Made by a program: the position numbers and the translations under genes. Under the pieces are notes generated by a model, which made no database searches, was not told the origin of the DNA, and worked only from the letters and a program-made list of their open reading frames with translations. Positions 7,917-16,141 of a DNA stretch of 46,388 bases are shown here, piece after piece (position 1 is the stretch's first letter; the number at the start of each line of letters is the position of its first letter). Source of the DNA: Rhodospirillales bacterium (GTDB lineage: Bacteria; Pseudomonadota; Alphaproteobacteria; CACIAM-22H2); NCBI GenBank assembly GCA_016794025.1, contig JAEUKX010000097.1, positions 1-46,388 of the forward strand, read 5' to 3'.

Positions 7917-8825
7917 TTAGTGAGAATCGGGTTTTTCTCCAACTTTGCTTGTTGGCCAAAGTCTCGAAACCCAGTCTGCAACTGCAGACTCCTTTACGGC
8001 GGTTTCACCGTCCTCCGTGCGTAGCGACAACCAATGAAGTGCCCATTTTTTCATTTCGGTCCTAGTGCGGAATTTAGCGCCTCTCAGAAGCACTCGAATC
8101 GCTTCAGCGCTTAAGTCCTTCCAAACTGGATTTGGTGGGCGCCCTAGTCGGCGCGGCGGCCGATATGAACTGCCAAGCTGGATGGGTCCGAACAACGCTT
8201 CTAGCTTATCTCGCGGGACTGAAACGAATGTTGCTACTTGGATGATCTCCTTTCTTCCGCCCTTCGTTTCCACACGCAGAACTCGATTGTAACCCCAACA
8301 AGTAAAGTGAACGTCGCCCCCTTCATTTTCTGACGATGTTATTGGAAGCCGCCTCTTTGCTCGTCGAATTGGTGCATCGCCTTCATTCGAAAAATCTTCA
8401 GCGTCAAGTTTTTCAGCGTCGCTATTTCGATGCCACCATTCCCGTCCCAGTGTTGAATAAATCGCGGTTGGGTCTGTGGCAACATAATCCCCAAGATCCT
8501 CGCGCCATTCTTCGAGCCATTGACGAACTCCGCGTGTCGAAATGACAAGTGCCTGCGCGTCGATTGCTCCTTCCGAAAGTGCAGTTATCAAATTGTGGCG
8601 CGCGTCCGTTTCAACTGCATGAACTGCATTGGCCTCGGGGCTATTTTCGAGATCAAAGTCTTTATCGCGCCATCTTTCTTGAAAAACTTCATAAGCCTTA
8701 GCCGCACCAGGACTAACTCTAATTACAGCGGACCTGACAACCTCAAGCGCCAATTCGAGAGGTGCATTCCGCTCCTTATATGTATCGCCAATCATAAAGC
8801 TAACTTTGGAGTTAGGCTTTCGCAT
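7917..8825 (-). CDS. Hypothetical cargo protein with possible C-terminal HTH
   Basis: I do not recognise this 302-residue protein. It starts MRKPNSKVSFMIGDTYKERNAP and is Trp- and Arg-rich. The last 60 residues, LSAEAIRVLLRGAKFRTRTEMKKWALHWL through KESAVADWVSRLWP, resemble C-terminal helix-turn-helix segments of island proteins with an S-x-T/V-xxW ending. The ATG at 8825 is preferred over 8861 because GGAG precedes it at good spacing. The gene is visibly AT-richer than its left neighbours and is separated from the AlpA-like gene by 111 bp, so it looks like independently acquired cargo. A DNA-binding role is only a guess. Confidence 0.7.
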   Translation of the reverse strand: MRKPNSKVSFMIGDTYKERNAPLELALEVVRSAVIRVSPGAAKAYEVFQERWRDKDFDLENSPEANAVHAVETDARHNLITALSEGAIDAQALVISTRGVRQWLEEWREDLGDYVATDPTAIYSTLGREWWHRNSDAEKLDAEDFSNEGDAPIRRAKRRLPITSSENEGGDVHFTCWGYNRVLRVETKGGRKEIIQVATFVSVPRDKLEALFGPIQLGSSYRPPRRLGRPPNPVWKDLSAEAIRVLLRGAKFRTRTEMKKWALHWLSLRTEDGETAVKESAVADWVSRLWPTSKVGEKPDSH

Positions 8826-9003
8826 ATTGCCGCTCCGCAGGGCAGTCCGCAGAATTGGCAACGGGGCAGGCGGTGCGGTTCCGCTTTTCGACTGGCCGGT
8901 CTAGCCCCATCAACGTAACCGTAACGTACTTAGAAGCCATATGCACCTTAAGCAGGAGTCGATATAGTTCAAAATTCACCGCGGATTTCCGGAGGCTAGT
9001 CAT

Positions 9004-9282
9004 ATGTCCGCTCAAAGCAAGGTTGTGAAAAACTTCAATTACGATGGTCGATCTCTCGAAGTTCGAGAGGAGCAGACTCCCAGTGGAATTTCGATCAGAG
9101 TATTTGAAGGCGGGAAACCCGTTGCGAGTGCCGTATATGGTGTCGCTTGGCAAGTTTTGATAGATGCTCAAATGTCGGATGGATGGTACTCCGAAAGTTC
9201 CATACGTGATGATTTGGCTCAAGTCGCGATGCGAGATTTTATAAATTGGTCCAATTGGATAAAGGCAAACAAGAAGAAGTAG
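9004..9282 (+). CDS. Hypothetical small cargo protein
   Basis: A 92-residue protein starting MSAQSKVVKNFNYDGRSLEV and ending in a basic WIKANKKK tail. No signal peptide, membrane segment or known motif is visible; the pattern VREEQTPSGISIRVFEGGKPV suggests a small beta-rich domain. GGAGG at 8991-8995 gives a strong ribosome site for the ATG at 9004. It is divergent from the leftward gene ending at 7917 and is followed 14 bp later by an exported protein gene, so the two probably form an operon. AT-rich like the surrounding cargo. Function unknown. Confidence 0.75.
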   Translation: MSAQSKVVKNFNYDGRSLEVREEQTPSGISIRVFEGGKPVASAVYGVAWQVLIDAQMSDGWYSESSIRDDLAQVAMRDFINWSNWIKANKKK

Positions 9283-9296
9283 TGTTGGAGGTACAA

Positions 9297-9638
9297 ATGC
9301 GCGCCGCTCTAATGGGAATGCTATTTGTTTTCGTTGGATCGGCGGCGCTGGCCCAATCCGTCTGGGTTGAGGGAGGCTCTTTAACTTGTGCGGATTGGGC
9401 GACGGCAAGGCAAGATAAGGTTGCCCACAACTATGAGAGTTACGCCATGGGTTTGCTTGATGGCTATGTCTTGGCGACAGGAAACGAGTTCTGGCGAACT
9501 AAGGGTGGCCTAGCGCGAAATCAGGCGTTTTTTTACATCGATACATTTTGCCAAAAAATGCCGCTTGAGAATGTGACGGTTGGCATTTGGCAACTGTTTT
9601 CTGAGCGAACAGGCTGGAAGCGAAACGTAAGAAATTGA
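9297..9638 (+). CDS. Small exported protein, Rap1a/HdeA-like pattern
   Basis: A 113-residue protein with a clear Sec signal peptide, probably cleaved after ALA at residue 19. The mature part has two Cys (TCADW and DTFCQKMPL) and the pattern YAMGLLDGYVLATGNEF...NQAFFYIDTFCQKMPLENV. This recalls small periplasmic proteins with a C-x(n)-YxxGxxxG...YCxxNPL layout, of which the Rap1a immunity proteins are one group. The match is by pattern only. The start at 9297 follows TTGGAGGTACAA. It is the second gene of the pair with the preceding small protein. An immunity or envelope role is possible but unproven. Confidence 0.72.
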   Translation: MRAALMGMLFVFVGSAALAQSVWVEGGSLTCADWATARQDKVAHNYESYAMGLLDGYVLATGNEFWRTKGGLARNQAFFYIDTFCQKMPLENVTVGIWQLFSERTGWKRNVRN

Positions 9639-9748
9639 ATTTATATTAACCGACTCACTACTTTCTCTAGTAGGACCGCAGCGGGTGCTAGTTTCCGCGG
9701 AGACTTCGGGCGTAATAGTTACATAATCTCGCCAACCGGGGCGGAACG

Positions 9749-10798
9749 TTAGAATGCGCTCACCCTCCCCGGACACTCTTTAAATGCGAGGCCCCAGGCC
9801 TTTTGAAGCCTTTCTAAGACCGGTCCGCCGAAAGCAAACGGCGCTGTCAGCTTCCTGCTTTCATCGCCGTATGAGTACAAAAGTGCTCCTTGAGCGAGTT
9901 TGGCTATGTTGATGCGGAAACCGCGCTCATTGAATGATCTTATGTCAATGCTTGAAATGTCGATGCGCCCTAATTGCGGGCTACCCATGTAGCTTGTCAC
10001 TACGCATCGATGATTTCCATCAATGCCAGAAACTGAGAAATTCAATTCGTCCCCATCTTCTATGCCCGTCAGCGAGTAATTCACTACTTTTTCTAACAGC
10101 GTTTTCTCTCTCTTTGAATATGCGGACCAACGAGCCTGCATTTCGGAATTTGACGCTCTAAGTTGAGCCTGTTGCGCTTCGTCCCTCTTTTTCTGCTCTT
10201 CCTCGATGGCGGCCCGCGCGGCTTGTCTTTCGGCTTCAATGCGGCGCTGTTCGTTTGCACGAGAAATCTCGACTTCTCGCTCGCTGGTTCGCCGGGCTTC
10301 AAGGCGAGATATGCAATCATTAATTACAATAATCTCACTACTTCTAAATCTCCGAAGTAGCACGTCTGCAGCATCTGACTCGTTTGAAAGAGACGAGTGA
10401 AGAATTAGATCGCCTTTATCAACATCGAACACTTGATACTCGGCAAAGCCCATTCGATTGTTGCGGGCCGGTGGCCTAATTGCGATATCGACCCAGCTGC
10501 CAAAGCCGCGCTCACACGCCTTGGTAATCAGAACCTTGTTGATTTGTTCGTTGCTTTGCCACTCATAAAAAGTCACTTCGATCCCTAACTTCTCAAGGCC
10601 TGCCTTTAGTTCCGAAATGAACGTAGGGCTAACATTTGCTCTACGGGTAGATACGATGACCCGCTTCTTTTCAGTAGCCTTCGCATTTGCACCAGCTTCT
10701 TGCGCTATTGAGGCGGTAGGCGCCATCGAAATTCCCAAAAGTATTCCAATCAAAAATAACGGCAAAATGAGCCATGTCTTACTATTCGCACGAATCAT
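9749..10798 (-). CDS. Hypothetical exported coiled-coil protein
   Basis: A 349-residue protein with an N-terminal hydrophobic signal (residues 8-25, LILPLFLIGILLGISMAP, probable cleavage after SIAQ). The first mature domain (about 45-160) includes KRVIVSTRRANVSPTFISELKAGLEKLGIEV and may bind or sense something at the envelope. Residues about 165-235 are a charged Glu/Arg/Gln-rich coiled coil, followed by a beta-rich C-terminal domain with NYSLTGIEDGDELNFSVSGIDGNHRCVV. I do not recognise the family. It is convergent with the small exported protein gene and AT-rich like the rest of the cargo. Confidence 0.72.
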   Translation of the reverse strand: MIRANSKTWLILPLFLIGILLGISMAPTASIAQEAGANAKATEKKRVIVSTRRANVSPTFISELKAGLEKLGIEVTFYEWQSNEQINKVLITKACERGFGSWVDIAIRPPARNNRMGFAEYQVFDVDKGDLILHSSLSNESDAADVLLRRFRSSEIIVINDCISRLEARRTSEREVEISRANEQRRIEAERQAARAAIEEEQKKRDEAQQAQLRASNSEMQARWSAYSKREKTLLEKVVNYSLTGIEDGDELNFSVSGIDGNHRCVVTSYMGSPQLGRIDISSIDIRSFNERGFRINIAKLAQGALLYSYGDESRKLTAPFAFGGPVLERLQKAWGLAFKECPGRVSAF

Positions 10799-10985
10799 TA
10801 CAGAGCCCCCCCGATTTCACCGAGGATTGAAGTTCATTTTATTAAACCCAAGAGAGTATCTGTATTTTGAAGTAAGTGCCTAAACCTTGCAAGGAGGCCG
10901 AGAGTGGGATTCCGTCAGCGTGCGATGGGCTCAGGATCCTCACTTTTCCTTTCTGACAATAGCGAACTGCCATAGCCAGGGGGAG

Positions 10986-12320
10986 TTAGCCCTTCTTTAT
11001 CGGGAGGATATTCGCCATCTTGCCGCTCAAAGCCGCGTCGATCCGACGCGCGTGTCGGTCCATTGCGGCGTGAAGCGGATCATATCCGATATGAGCGTAT
11101 TTCTCAGTTGTGGCCGTCGTGGCGTGTCCAAGCATCTTGCCGACAAGGAACAGGCTGTCGCCCGCCATGACGGCGCCGCTGGCAAACGAATGCCGCAGAT
11201 CGTGAATGCGAACGTCGGCGAGACCCGCACGCTCTTTGAGCCGTTCCCAGATATGCGGCAGACCGACCATGTGCGCGCCCTCTTTGTCGCCAACGAAGAC
11301 ATGCGGGTTCTTGGCAATGCGCGGGATTGATTGCAGCACCTTCAGGGCGGGCGCCCCCAGTGGGATCGTCTTTGCGCCCGTCTTGCTATCGGGCAGGCGG
11401 ATAACGCCGCGCTCCATATCAACCCATGACCATTGCAGTCCGAGAATCTCCATCTTGCGTGCGCCCGTCAGCACCAAGAGCCGCAGGGCAGCTATCGCAA
11501 TCGGGTTCTCGCCTGCCTTCGGTGGTTGCGGCTTCTTGGCGGCTATGGCCATGGCGCACCGCTTCTGCCATTCGTTCCAATCGGACTCAGCAGCGTCGAA
11601 TGCACCCCCCAGGCGACGCAGCTCGTCGCCGGACAGGAAGCGCTCTTTTTTCTCGCCCTTGAACAGCGTCACGCCGCGCCCGGGGTTTTCGGTAACGATC
11701 CCCTCCCGCACGGCCCAAGTGTAAATCCCGCCCAGCACGGCAACGACGCGCGCAGCGATACCCCGCCCGCCCGTCACGTTTGCAACGCCGCGCGGCTTGG
11801 TCTTGGCGCGCATCTTGGTCTTGCCCGCCGCAATGTCGCGCTGCATCCGTTCAACATCCAGCTTGCGAACCTCGTTTGCCCGCTTGGTGCCCAGCAGCGG
11901 CTTAATGTGCCGTTCGATATTGGATCGGTCGGTTTCGATGGATCGGGCTTTCTTGGGGCGCCCCTTGCCGGGCAGCACCAGTGTCGGCACGGCCAGCAGG
12001 TAGGCGTCGCACATGGCGGAGACGGTAGGGACGGCCCGAGCGGCCTCCAGTGCCTTGGCGGGATCGTTCCCGATCTTTGCCTCCCGCAAGACCACCTCAG
12101 CGCGCGCGCGGGCGGTATCTGGCGTCCAGGGCGAGCCGTGCTTGCCGATGGTCAGGAACCGCTGGGGCGCCTTCCTGCCCCCGCCGACGCGGAAATAGAC
12201 GACATAGACGGGGACCGCATCTTTCTGGCGTCGGATCCCGAAGCCGCGCAATTCGCCGTCCCAGACCGTCTTGCCAGACGCGAGGCCATCGACTGTCCGC
12301 TTCGTGATCTTCCCGGCCAT
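10986..12320 (-). CDS. int: Tyrosine integrase (DUF4102/P4-type)
   Basis: The 444-residue recombinase catalyses integration into, and probably excision from, the tRNA-Ala gene. The N-terminal domain (1-100) has the DUF4102-like pattern VDGLASGKTVWDGELRGFGIRRQ. A SAM-like core-binding domain follows, then the catalytic domain with Arg288 (TGARKMEIL), Lys313 (DSKTGA), His373-x-x-Arg376 (HDLRH), His399 (MLGHA) and nucleophile Tyr408 (TEKYAHI). The ATG at 12320 is preferred; a GTG at 12362 would lie inside the 23-bp end repeat. That repeat sits just upstream, so integrase binding could repress its own gene. All catalytic residues are present. Confidence 0.96.
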   Translation of the reverse strand: MAGKITKRTVDGLASGKTVWDGELRGFGIRRQKDAVPVYVVYFRVGGGRKAPQRFLTIGKHGSPWTPDTARARAEVVLREAKIGNDPAKALEAARAVPTVSAMCDAYLLAVPTLVLPGKGRPKKARSIETDRSNIERHIKPLLGTKRANEVRKLDVERMQRDIAAGKTKMRAKTKPRGVANVTGGRGIAARVVAVLGGIYTWAVREGIVTENPGRGVTLFKGEKKERFLSGDELRRLGGAFDAAESDWNEWQKRCAMAIAAKKPQPPKAGENPIAIAALRLLVLTGARKMEILGLQWSWVDMERGVIRLPDSKTGAKTIPLGAPALKVLQSIPRIAKNPHVFVGDKEGAHMVGLPHIWERLKERAGLADVRIHDLRHSFASGAVMAGDSLFLVGKMLGHATTATTEKYAHIGYDPLHAAMDRHARRIDAALSGKMANILPIKKG

Positions 12321-12351
12321 CGCAACCTGTCCGCATGGCGCCCTCGATATC

Positions 12352-12374
12352 TTAGCTAGCACCTAGCTAGCACC
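12352..12374. repeat. Right copy of 23-bp end repeat (2 x TAGCTAGCACC)
   Basis: Identical to 3598-3620 in sequence and orientation, located 94 bp inside the attR core and 32 bp upstream of the integrase start. I see no third copy in the element. Candidate arm-type integrase site that may also serve as an int operator. Confidence 0.75.
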
Positions 12375-12467
12375 GGGGCGGAAACTCGGGATGCCTGTAT
12401 CTCAGAAAATGTCAGATTTATCTATGTTCAGCGTACTGGGGGAAAGCCAGTAAATCCAGATAAATAA

Positions 12468-12514
12468 CAATGGCATTGCGGAGGTCAGCGGTTCGATCCC
12501 GCTTGGCTCCACCA
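12468..12514 (+). repeat. attR core: 47-bp direct repeat
   Basis: Perfect copy of the tRNA-Ala 3' segment at 3505-3551. It lacks the acceptor 5' strand and D-arm, so it is not a functional tRNA. It marks the right element boundary. Confidence 0.95.
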
Positions 12515-12524
12515 GACAAACAAG

Positions 12525-12554
12525 AAAGGCCCCGCCGGAAACGTCGGGGCCTTT
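12525..12554 (+). terminator. Original tRNA-Ala terminator, displaced by the element
   Basis: A 13-bp stem (12525-12537 with 12542-12554, one mismatch) and GAAA loop lie 10 nt after the attR CCA. Before integration this hairpin would have followed the tRNA gene directly. It shares its GAAA loop and flanking CCG/CG bases with the element-borne terminator. Confidence 0.75.
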
Positions 12555-12580
12555 CGCGTTCGGGAAGGAAACGGAAATCC

Positions 12581-13555
12581 ATGCGTATCGCGATCGTCGG
12601 GGCCGGGGCCATCGGGGGCACGCTGGCGGCCTTTCTTGCCAGGGCCGGCGGGCATGACGTGTCGCTGCTGGCGCGGGGGGCCCATCTGGCGGCGATCCGC
12701 CAGCGCGGTCTGACGCTCGATCGCGACGGCGTGCGCGAGACGCACCGGCTTGTGGCGTCCGACGATCCGGCGGCGCTCGGCGTGCAGGAAATGGTGGTGC
12801 TGACCGTCAAGGGGCACAGCCTGCCGTCGCTTGCCTCGCATCTGGCGCCGCTGCTCGGTTCGCGGACGATCGTCGTGTGCGCGCAGAACGGAATCCCGTG
12901 GTGGTTCCTTGCTGGCATCGATGCGCCCGAGCGCGATCAGCCGCTGCCCGTCGTCGATCCCGGCGGCGTGGTGTGGAACGCGCTGTCCCGCACGCGCGTC
13001 GTGGGCTGCATGATCCAGATTCCGGCGAGCGTGCCCGAGCCGGGCATCGTCGCGCATGGCGGCAGCCAGCGCACGCTTACCTTCGGAACGCCGCGGCGCG
13101 GCGCCGATCCGGAGGCGCTGGCCACGTGCGCGTCCGTGTTCGGTGCCGCCGACGTGAAGAGCGTGGTCGACGAAGACTTCCGCACGGTCGTGTGGACGAA
13201 GCTCGTCCAGAACGCGTTCTTCGGGCCTGCCAGCGCCCTCACGCTGGCCCGCAACGGGGCTGTCGACACCGCACCGGGCATGCGCGAGGTCCGCACGCAT
13301 GTGGTCGACGAGCTGATCGCCGCCGCCGCCGCTTGGGGCAGCGCGCTTGCCCCCGCACGCACGAAGCTGCTCGCCCCCAACACGAACCCGGAGCACAAGA
13401 CCTCGATGCTGCAGGATTTCGAGGCCGGCCGGCCGCTCGAGACCGGCCCCATCGTTGCCGCTCCACTCGATCTGGGCGCGCGCCGCGGCGTGGCGATGCC
13501 GGTGCTTGCGACGCTCTACGCCCTCGTTTCGCTGCGCATGGCGACGAAAGGCTGA
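12581..13555 (+). CDS. 2-dehydropantoate 2-reductase family protein
   Basis: The 324-residue protein belongs to the ketopantoate reductase (PanE/ApbA) family, which reduces 2-dehydropantoate to pantoate with NADPH in pantothenate synthesis. The N-terminal Rossmann motif is MRIAIVGAGAIGGTLAA (GxGxxG at 7-12); VVLTVKGHSL carries the conserved Lys of the cofactor site, CAQNGIPWW the active-site Asn region, and WTKLVQNAFFGPASAL the catalytic Lys and Asn of the C-terminal domain. The ATG at 12581 follows GGAAGGAA. It is the first host gene after the element. The family has many paralogues, so the substrate may be another 2-oxo acid. Confidence 0.85.
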   Translation: MRIAIVGAGAIGGTLAAFLARAGGHDVSLLARGAHLAAIRQRGLTLDRDGVRETHRLVASDDPAALGVQEMVVLTVKGHSLPSLASHLAPLLGSRTIVVCAQNGIPWWFLAGIDAPERDQPLPVVDPGGVVWNALSRTRVVGCMIQIPASVPEPGIVAHGGSQRTLTFGTPRRGADPEALATCASVFGAADVKSVVDEDFRTVVWTKLVQNAFFGPASALTLARNGAVDTAPGMREVRTHVVDELIAAAAAWGSALAPARTKLLAPNTNPEHKTSMLQDFEAGRPLETGPIVAAPLDLGARRGVAMPVLATLYALVSLRMATKG

Positions 13556-13569
13556 CGGGCGCGTTCGCC

Positions 13570-14814
13570 TCAGCCGAGGCTTTCGCCGTGCAACGATTCG
13601 TCGAGGCCCTGCCGTTCCTCCTCCGACGTCACGCGCAGGCCCACGAGCGCCTCGGTCACGCGCAGCAGCACGAGCGTGCCGATGCCCGAGTACGCGATGG
13701 CCACGAGGCTTGCGAACGCCTGCACGCCGAGAAGGGCAAGACCGCCGGCATAGGCGCCGTCGGTCAGGCGCCCGTCCGCGAACAGGCCCGTGAACAGCAT
13801 GCCCACGATGCCGCCCACGCCGTGCACGCCGAAAGCGTCGAGGCTGTCGTCGTAGCGCAGGCGGAACTTGAGCCACGTCGAAGCCCACATGCACACCATG
13901 CCAGCGAGCACGCCCAGCAGCAGGGCCGGCCCCGGCGTGAGGAAGCCCGCCGCCGGCGTCACCGCCACGAGGCCCGCGACCGCGCCCGAGATGGCGCCCA
14001 GCACCGTGGGCTTGCCGCGCCACACCCATTCGAGGAACGCCCAGCCCAGCGTGGCGCCCGACGCGGCCATCTGCGTGGCGAGCACGGCCATGCCCGCGCG
14101 CCCGCCGGCCACCAGTGCGCCGCCGGCGTTGAAGCCGAACCAGCCCACCCACAGCAGCGCGCCACCGGCCACCGCATAGGCGAGGTTGTGGGGCGCCATG
14201 TTGTCGTTGCCCCAACCCATGCGCCGCCCTACGACGAGCGCACAGACCAGCGCGCAGATGCCCGCATTGATCTCGACGACCGTGCCGCCGGCGAAGTCGG
14301 CTACGCCCATGCGGTTGAGCCAGCCCAGCGGACTCCACACCCAGTGGACGAGCGGCGCATAGACGACGAGCGACCACAGCGAGAAGAAGACGAGCATCGC
14401 CGTGAACTTCATCCGGTCGACGACGGCGCCGGTCACCACGGCGGGCGTGATGATCGCGAAGGCGAGCTGGTAGAGGAAGAAGACCGATTCCGGGATCGTC
14501 GTCGCCACGGCCGCGTCGGTGCCGGCACCAAGGGTGAAGGGCTTGTCGAAGGAATCGGCAAGGCCGGGCAGGAACGCGCGCGACAGGTCGCCGATCCACG
14601 CGTTGCCGGTGCCGAAAGCGAGCGAATAGCCCAGCGCGAACCACAGCACGCTCACGACCGCGCACAGCGCCAGCGACTGCATCATCACCGACAGGATGTT
14701 CTTCTTGCGGACCATGCCGCCGTAGAAGAGCTGCAGGCCGGGGATCGTCATCAGGATGACGAGGAAAGTGCACAGCAGCATCCAGGCGGTGTCGCCTGTG
14801 TCGATCTTGTCCAT
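13570..14814 (-). CDS. amt: Ammonium transporter, Amt family, with Glu/His pore pair
   Basis: A 414-residue inner-membrane channel of the Amt/Mep/Rh family with about 11 hydrophobic segments. The family phrases DFAGGTVV, WFGFNAGGAL and FGVHGVGGIVGMLFTG are present, and the cytoplasmic tail ends in EEERQGLDESLHGESLG. In E. coli AmtB two His (168 and 318) line the pore. Here the second is His331, but the first is Glu181, encoded by GAG at 14272-14274. No signal peptide is evident. The ATG at 14814 follows GGGGGAAC. No glnK gene is adjacent, unlike many amtB loci. Transport of ammonium is expected, with possibly altered mechanism. Confidence 0.93.
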   Translation of the reverse strand: MDKIDTGDTAWMLLCTFLVILMTIPGLQLFYGGMVRKKNILSVMMQSLALCAVVSVLWFALGYSLAFGTGNAWIGDLSRAFLPGLADSFDKPFTLGAGTDAAVATTIPESVFFLYQLAFAIITPAVVTGAVVDRMKFTAMLVFFSLWSLVVYAPLVHWVWSPLGWLNRMGVADFAGGTVVEINAGICALVCALVVGRRMGWGNDNMAPHNLAYAVAGGALLWVGWFGFNAGGALVAGGRAGMAVLATQMAASGATLGWAFLEWVWRGKPTVLGAISGAVAGLVAVTPAAGFLTPGPALLLGVLAGMVCMWASTWLKFRLRYDDSLDAFGVHGVGGIVGMLFTGLFADGRLTDGAYAGGLALLGVQAFASLVAIAYSGIGTLVLLRVTEALVGLRVTSEEERQGLDESLHGESLG

Positions 14815-14983
14815 GGACGTTCCCCCGGAACCTTTGCGCTTTGCGCGCGACTCGCCGACAGGCGGCCGCGTTGCGCGCAAGGTAGCGGGCGCACGCGCTG
14901 GCGCGCAACGACGGCAACATTTTCGACGCCCCCGTGCCGCAATTGGCGCTAGGTTTGGCGGATCTGGCGGGAGAAACGGCGAC

Positions 14984-16105
14984 GTGAAGACCCTCAATCT
15001 CGGACTGATCGGGGCGGGCTATATCGGCCACTCGATGGCGCTGGCGTACCGCGCCGTGGGCGCGCTGTTCCCCGACCTGCCGCCGATACGTCTTGCGATG
15101 CTCGCCGACGCGAACGACGCGGTCGCGACGAAAGCAGCGCAACGCTACGGCTTTGCGGCATCGACGGGCGACTGGCGCACGCTTGTCGGGGACGACGGTG
15201 TGGATATCGTTGCCATTGCCACGCCCAACCACCTGCACCACGACATGGCGCTGGCCGCGCTCGCCGCGGGCAAGCACGTCCATTGCGAGAAGCCGCTTGC
15301 CCTCGACATGCGCGAGGCGCGCGCGATGGCCGATGCGGCCGCGCGCGCAGGCACGCGCACCATCGTCGGCTACAACTATCTCCACAACCCGATGATCCGG
15401 CTGGCGCGCCGGATGGTGGCGCGCGGCGAGATCGGCCGCGTCGTGCATTTCCGGGGCTTCCACGAGGAAGACTACATGACCGATCCTGCCCTGCCGTTCT
15501 CGTGGCGGTGCGAGCGGAAATACGCGGGCGCCGGCGCGCTTGCCGATCTGGGATCGCACATCGTGAGCTTTGCCGACGCGCTTGCCGGGCCCATCGCCGA
15601 GCTTGCCGCCGATGTGGCGACCGTCGTCGCCGAGCGCCCCGTTCCCGGTGGCGGCATGCGCAAGGTCGAGAACGAGGACCAGGGCCAGTTCCTGGCGCGC
15701 TTCGCGTCGGGCGCCACGGGCGCCATCTCGGCGAGCCGCGTGGCGACGGGGCGCAAGATGGGCCTCGCGTTCGAACTTGTCGGTACCGAGGGGGCGATCG
15801 CGTTCGACCAGGAGCGGCTCAACGAGTTGCGCGTCTACCGCGCGAAAGACCCGTCCGGCGCGCGCGGCTTCGCCACGATCCTCGCCGGGCCGGAACATCC
15901 CGATTATGCGGCGTTCTGCCCGGCCCCCGGCCACCAGATCGGCTTCACCGACCTGAAGACGCTCGAGGTCGCGCATTTCCTCGGCGCGATCCGCGATGGC
16001 CGGCCGGCCGAGCCGGACTTCGCGACGGCCCTGCGCTACGAGGCGGTCATCGACGCGGCCCTTCGCTCGGCCGAAAGCCGGGCATGGGAGAGAGTGGAGC
16101 GCTAA
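14984..16105 (+). CDS. Gfo/Idh/MocA-family oxidoreductase
   Basis: A 373-residue NAD(P)-dependent oxidoreductase of the sugar/inositol dehydrogenase type. The Rossmann N-terminus is LGLIGAGYIG (residues 6-15), followed by VAIATPNHLHHDMALAALAAGKHVHCEKPLAL, which includes the family EKP motif, then the C-terminal alpha/beta domain starting near YNYLHNPMIRLARRMV with the family DLGSHIVSFADALAG. A GTG start at 14984 is chosen because the Rossmann fold begins a few residues after it and GGGAGA lies upstream. It is divergent from amt with no obvious pathway neighbour, so the substrate cannot be named. Confidence 0.9.
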   Translation: MKTLNLGLIGAGYIGHSMALAYRAVGALFPDLPPIRLAMLADANDAVATKAAQRYGFAASTGDWRTLVGDDGVDIVAIATPNHLHHDMALAALAAGKHVHCEKPLALDMREARAMADAAARAGTRTIVGYNYLHNPMIRLARRMVARGEIGRVVHFRGFHEEDYMTDPALPFSWRCERKYAGAGALADLGSHIVSFADALAGPIAELAADVATVVAERPVPGGGMRKVENEDQGQFLARFASGATGAISASRVATGRKMGLAFELVGTEGAIAFDQERLNELRVYRAKDPSGARGFATILAGPEHPDYAAFCPAPGHQIGFTDLKTLEVAHFLGAIRDGRPAEPDFATALRYEAVIDAALRSAESRAWERVER

Positions 16106-16141
16106 AATCGTAAATTTTTCATACGGTTAGTCGGCATTACA

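Larger units (their letters stand above)
3552..12514. mobile_element. Integrative element in tRNA-Ala (satellite-like island, 8963 bp)
   Basis: The element lies between two 47-bp copies of the tRNA-Ala 3' end and encodes a tyrosine integrase just inside the right end. A leftward gene block holds an AlpA-like DNA-binding protein, a Toprim primase-like protein, a DUF3987 protein and three other small genes. An AT-rich cargo block (about 7.8-10.9 kb) has base composition clearly unlike the host. No phage structural gene, terminase large subunit, relaxase or conjugation gene is visible. The combination of integrase, AlpA-like regulator and primase without virion genes fits a phage-satellite-like or mobilisable genomic island. 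Whether it still excises is not known. Confidence 0.9.

Noticed and set aside
12468..12514. Second tRNA-Ala gene
   Set aside because: Only the 3' part is present; acceptor 5' strand and D-arm are missing, so it is the attR copy.
3552..12514. Complete prophage
   Set aside because: No capsid, portal, tail, large terminase or lysis gene is visible.
12485..15976. Very long open frame (over 1100 codons) on the minus strand across panE, amt and the oxidoreductase gene
   Set aside because: Stop-poor frames are expected in GC-rich DNA; it is low-complexity Arg/Ala/Gly sequence and covers three well supported genes.
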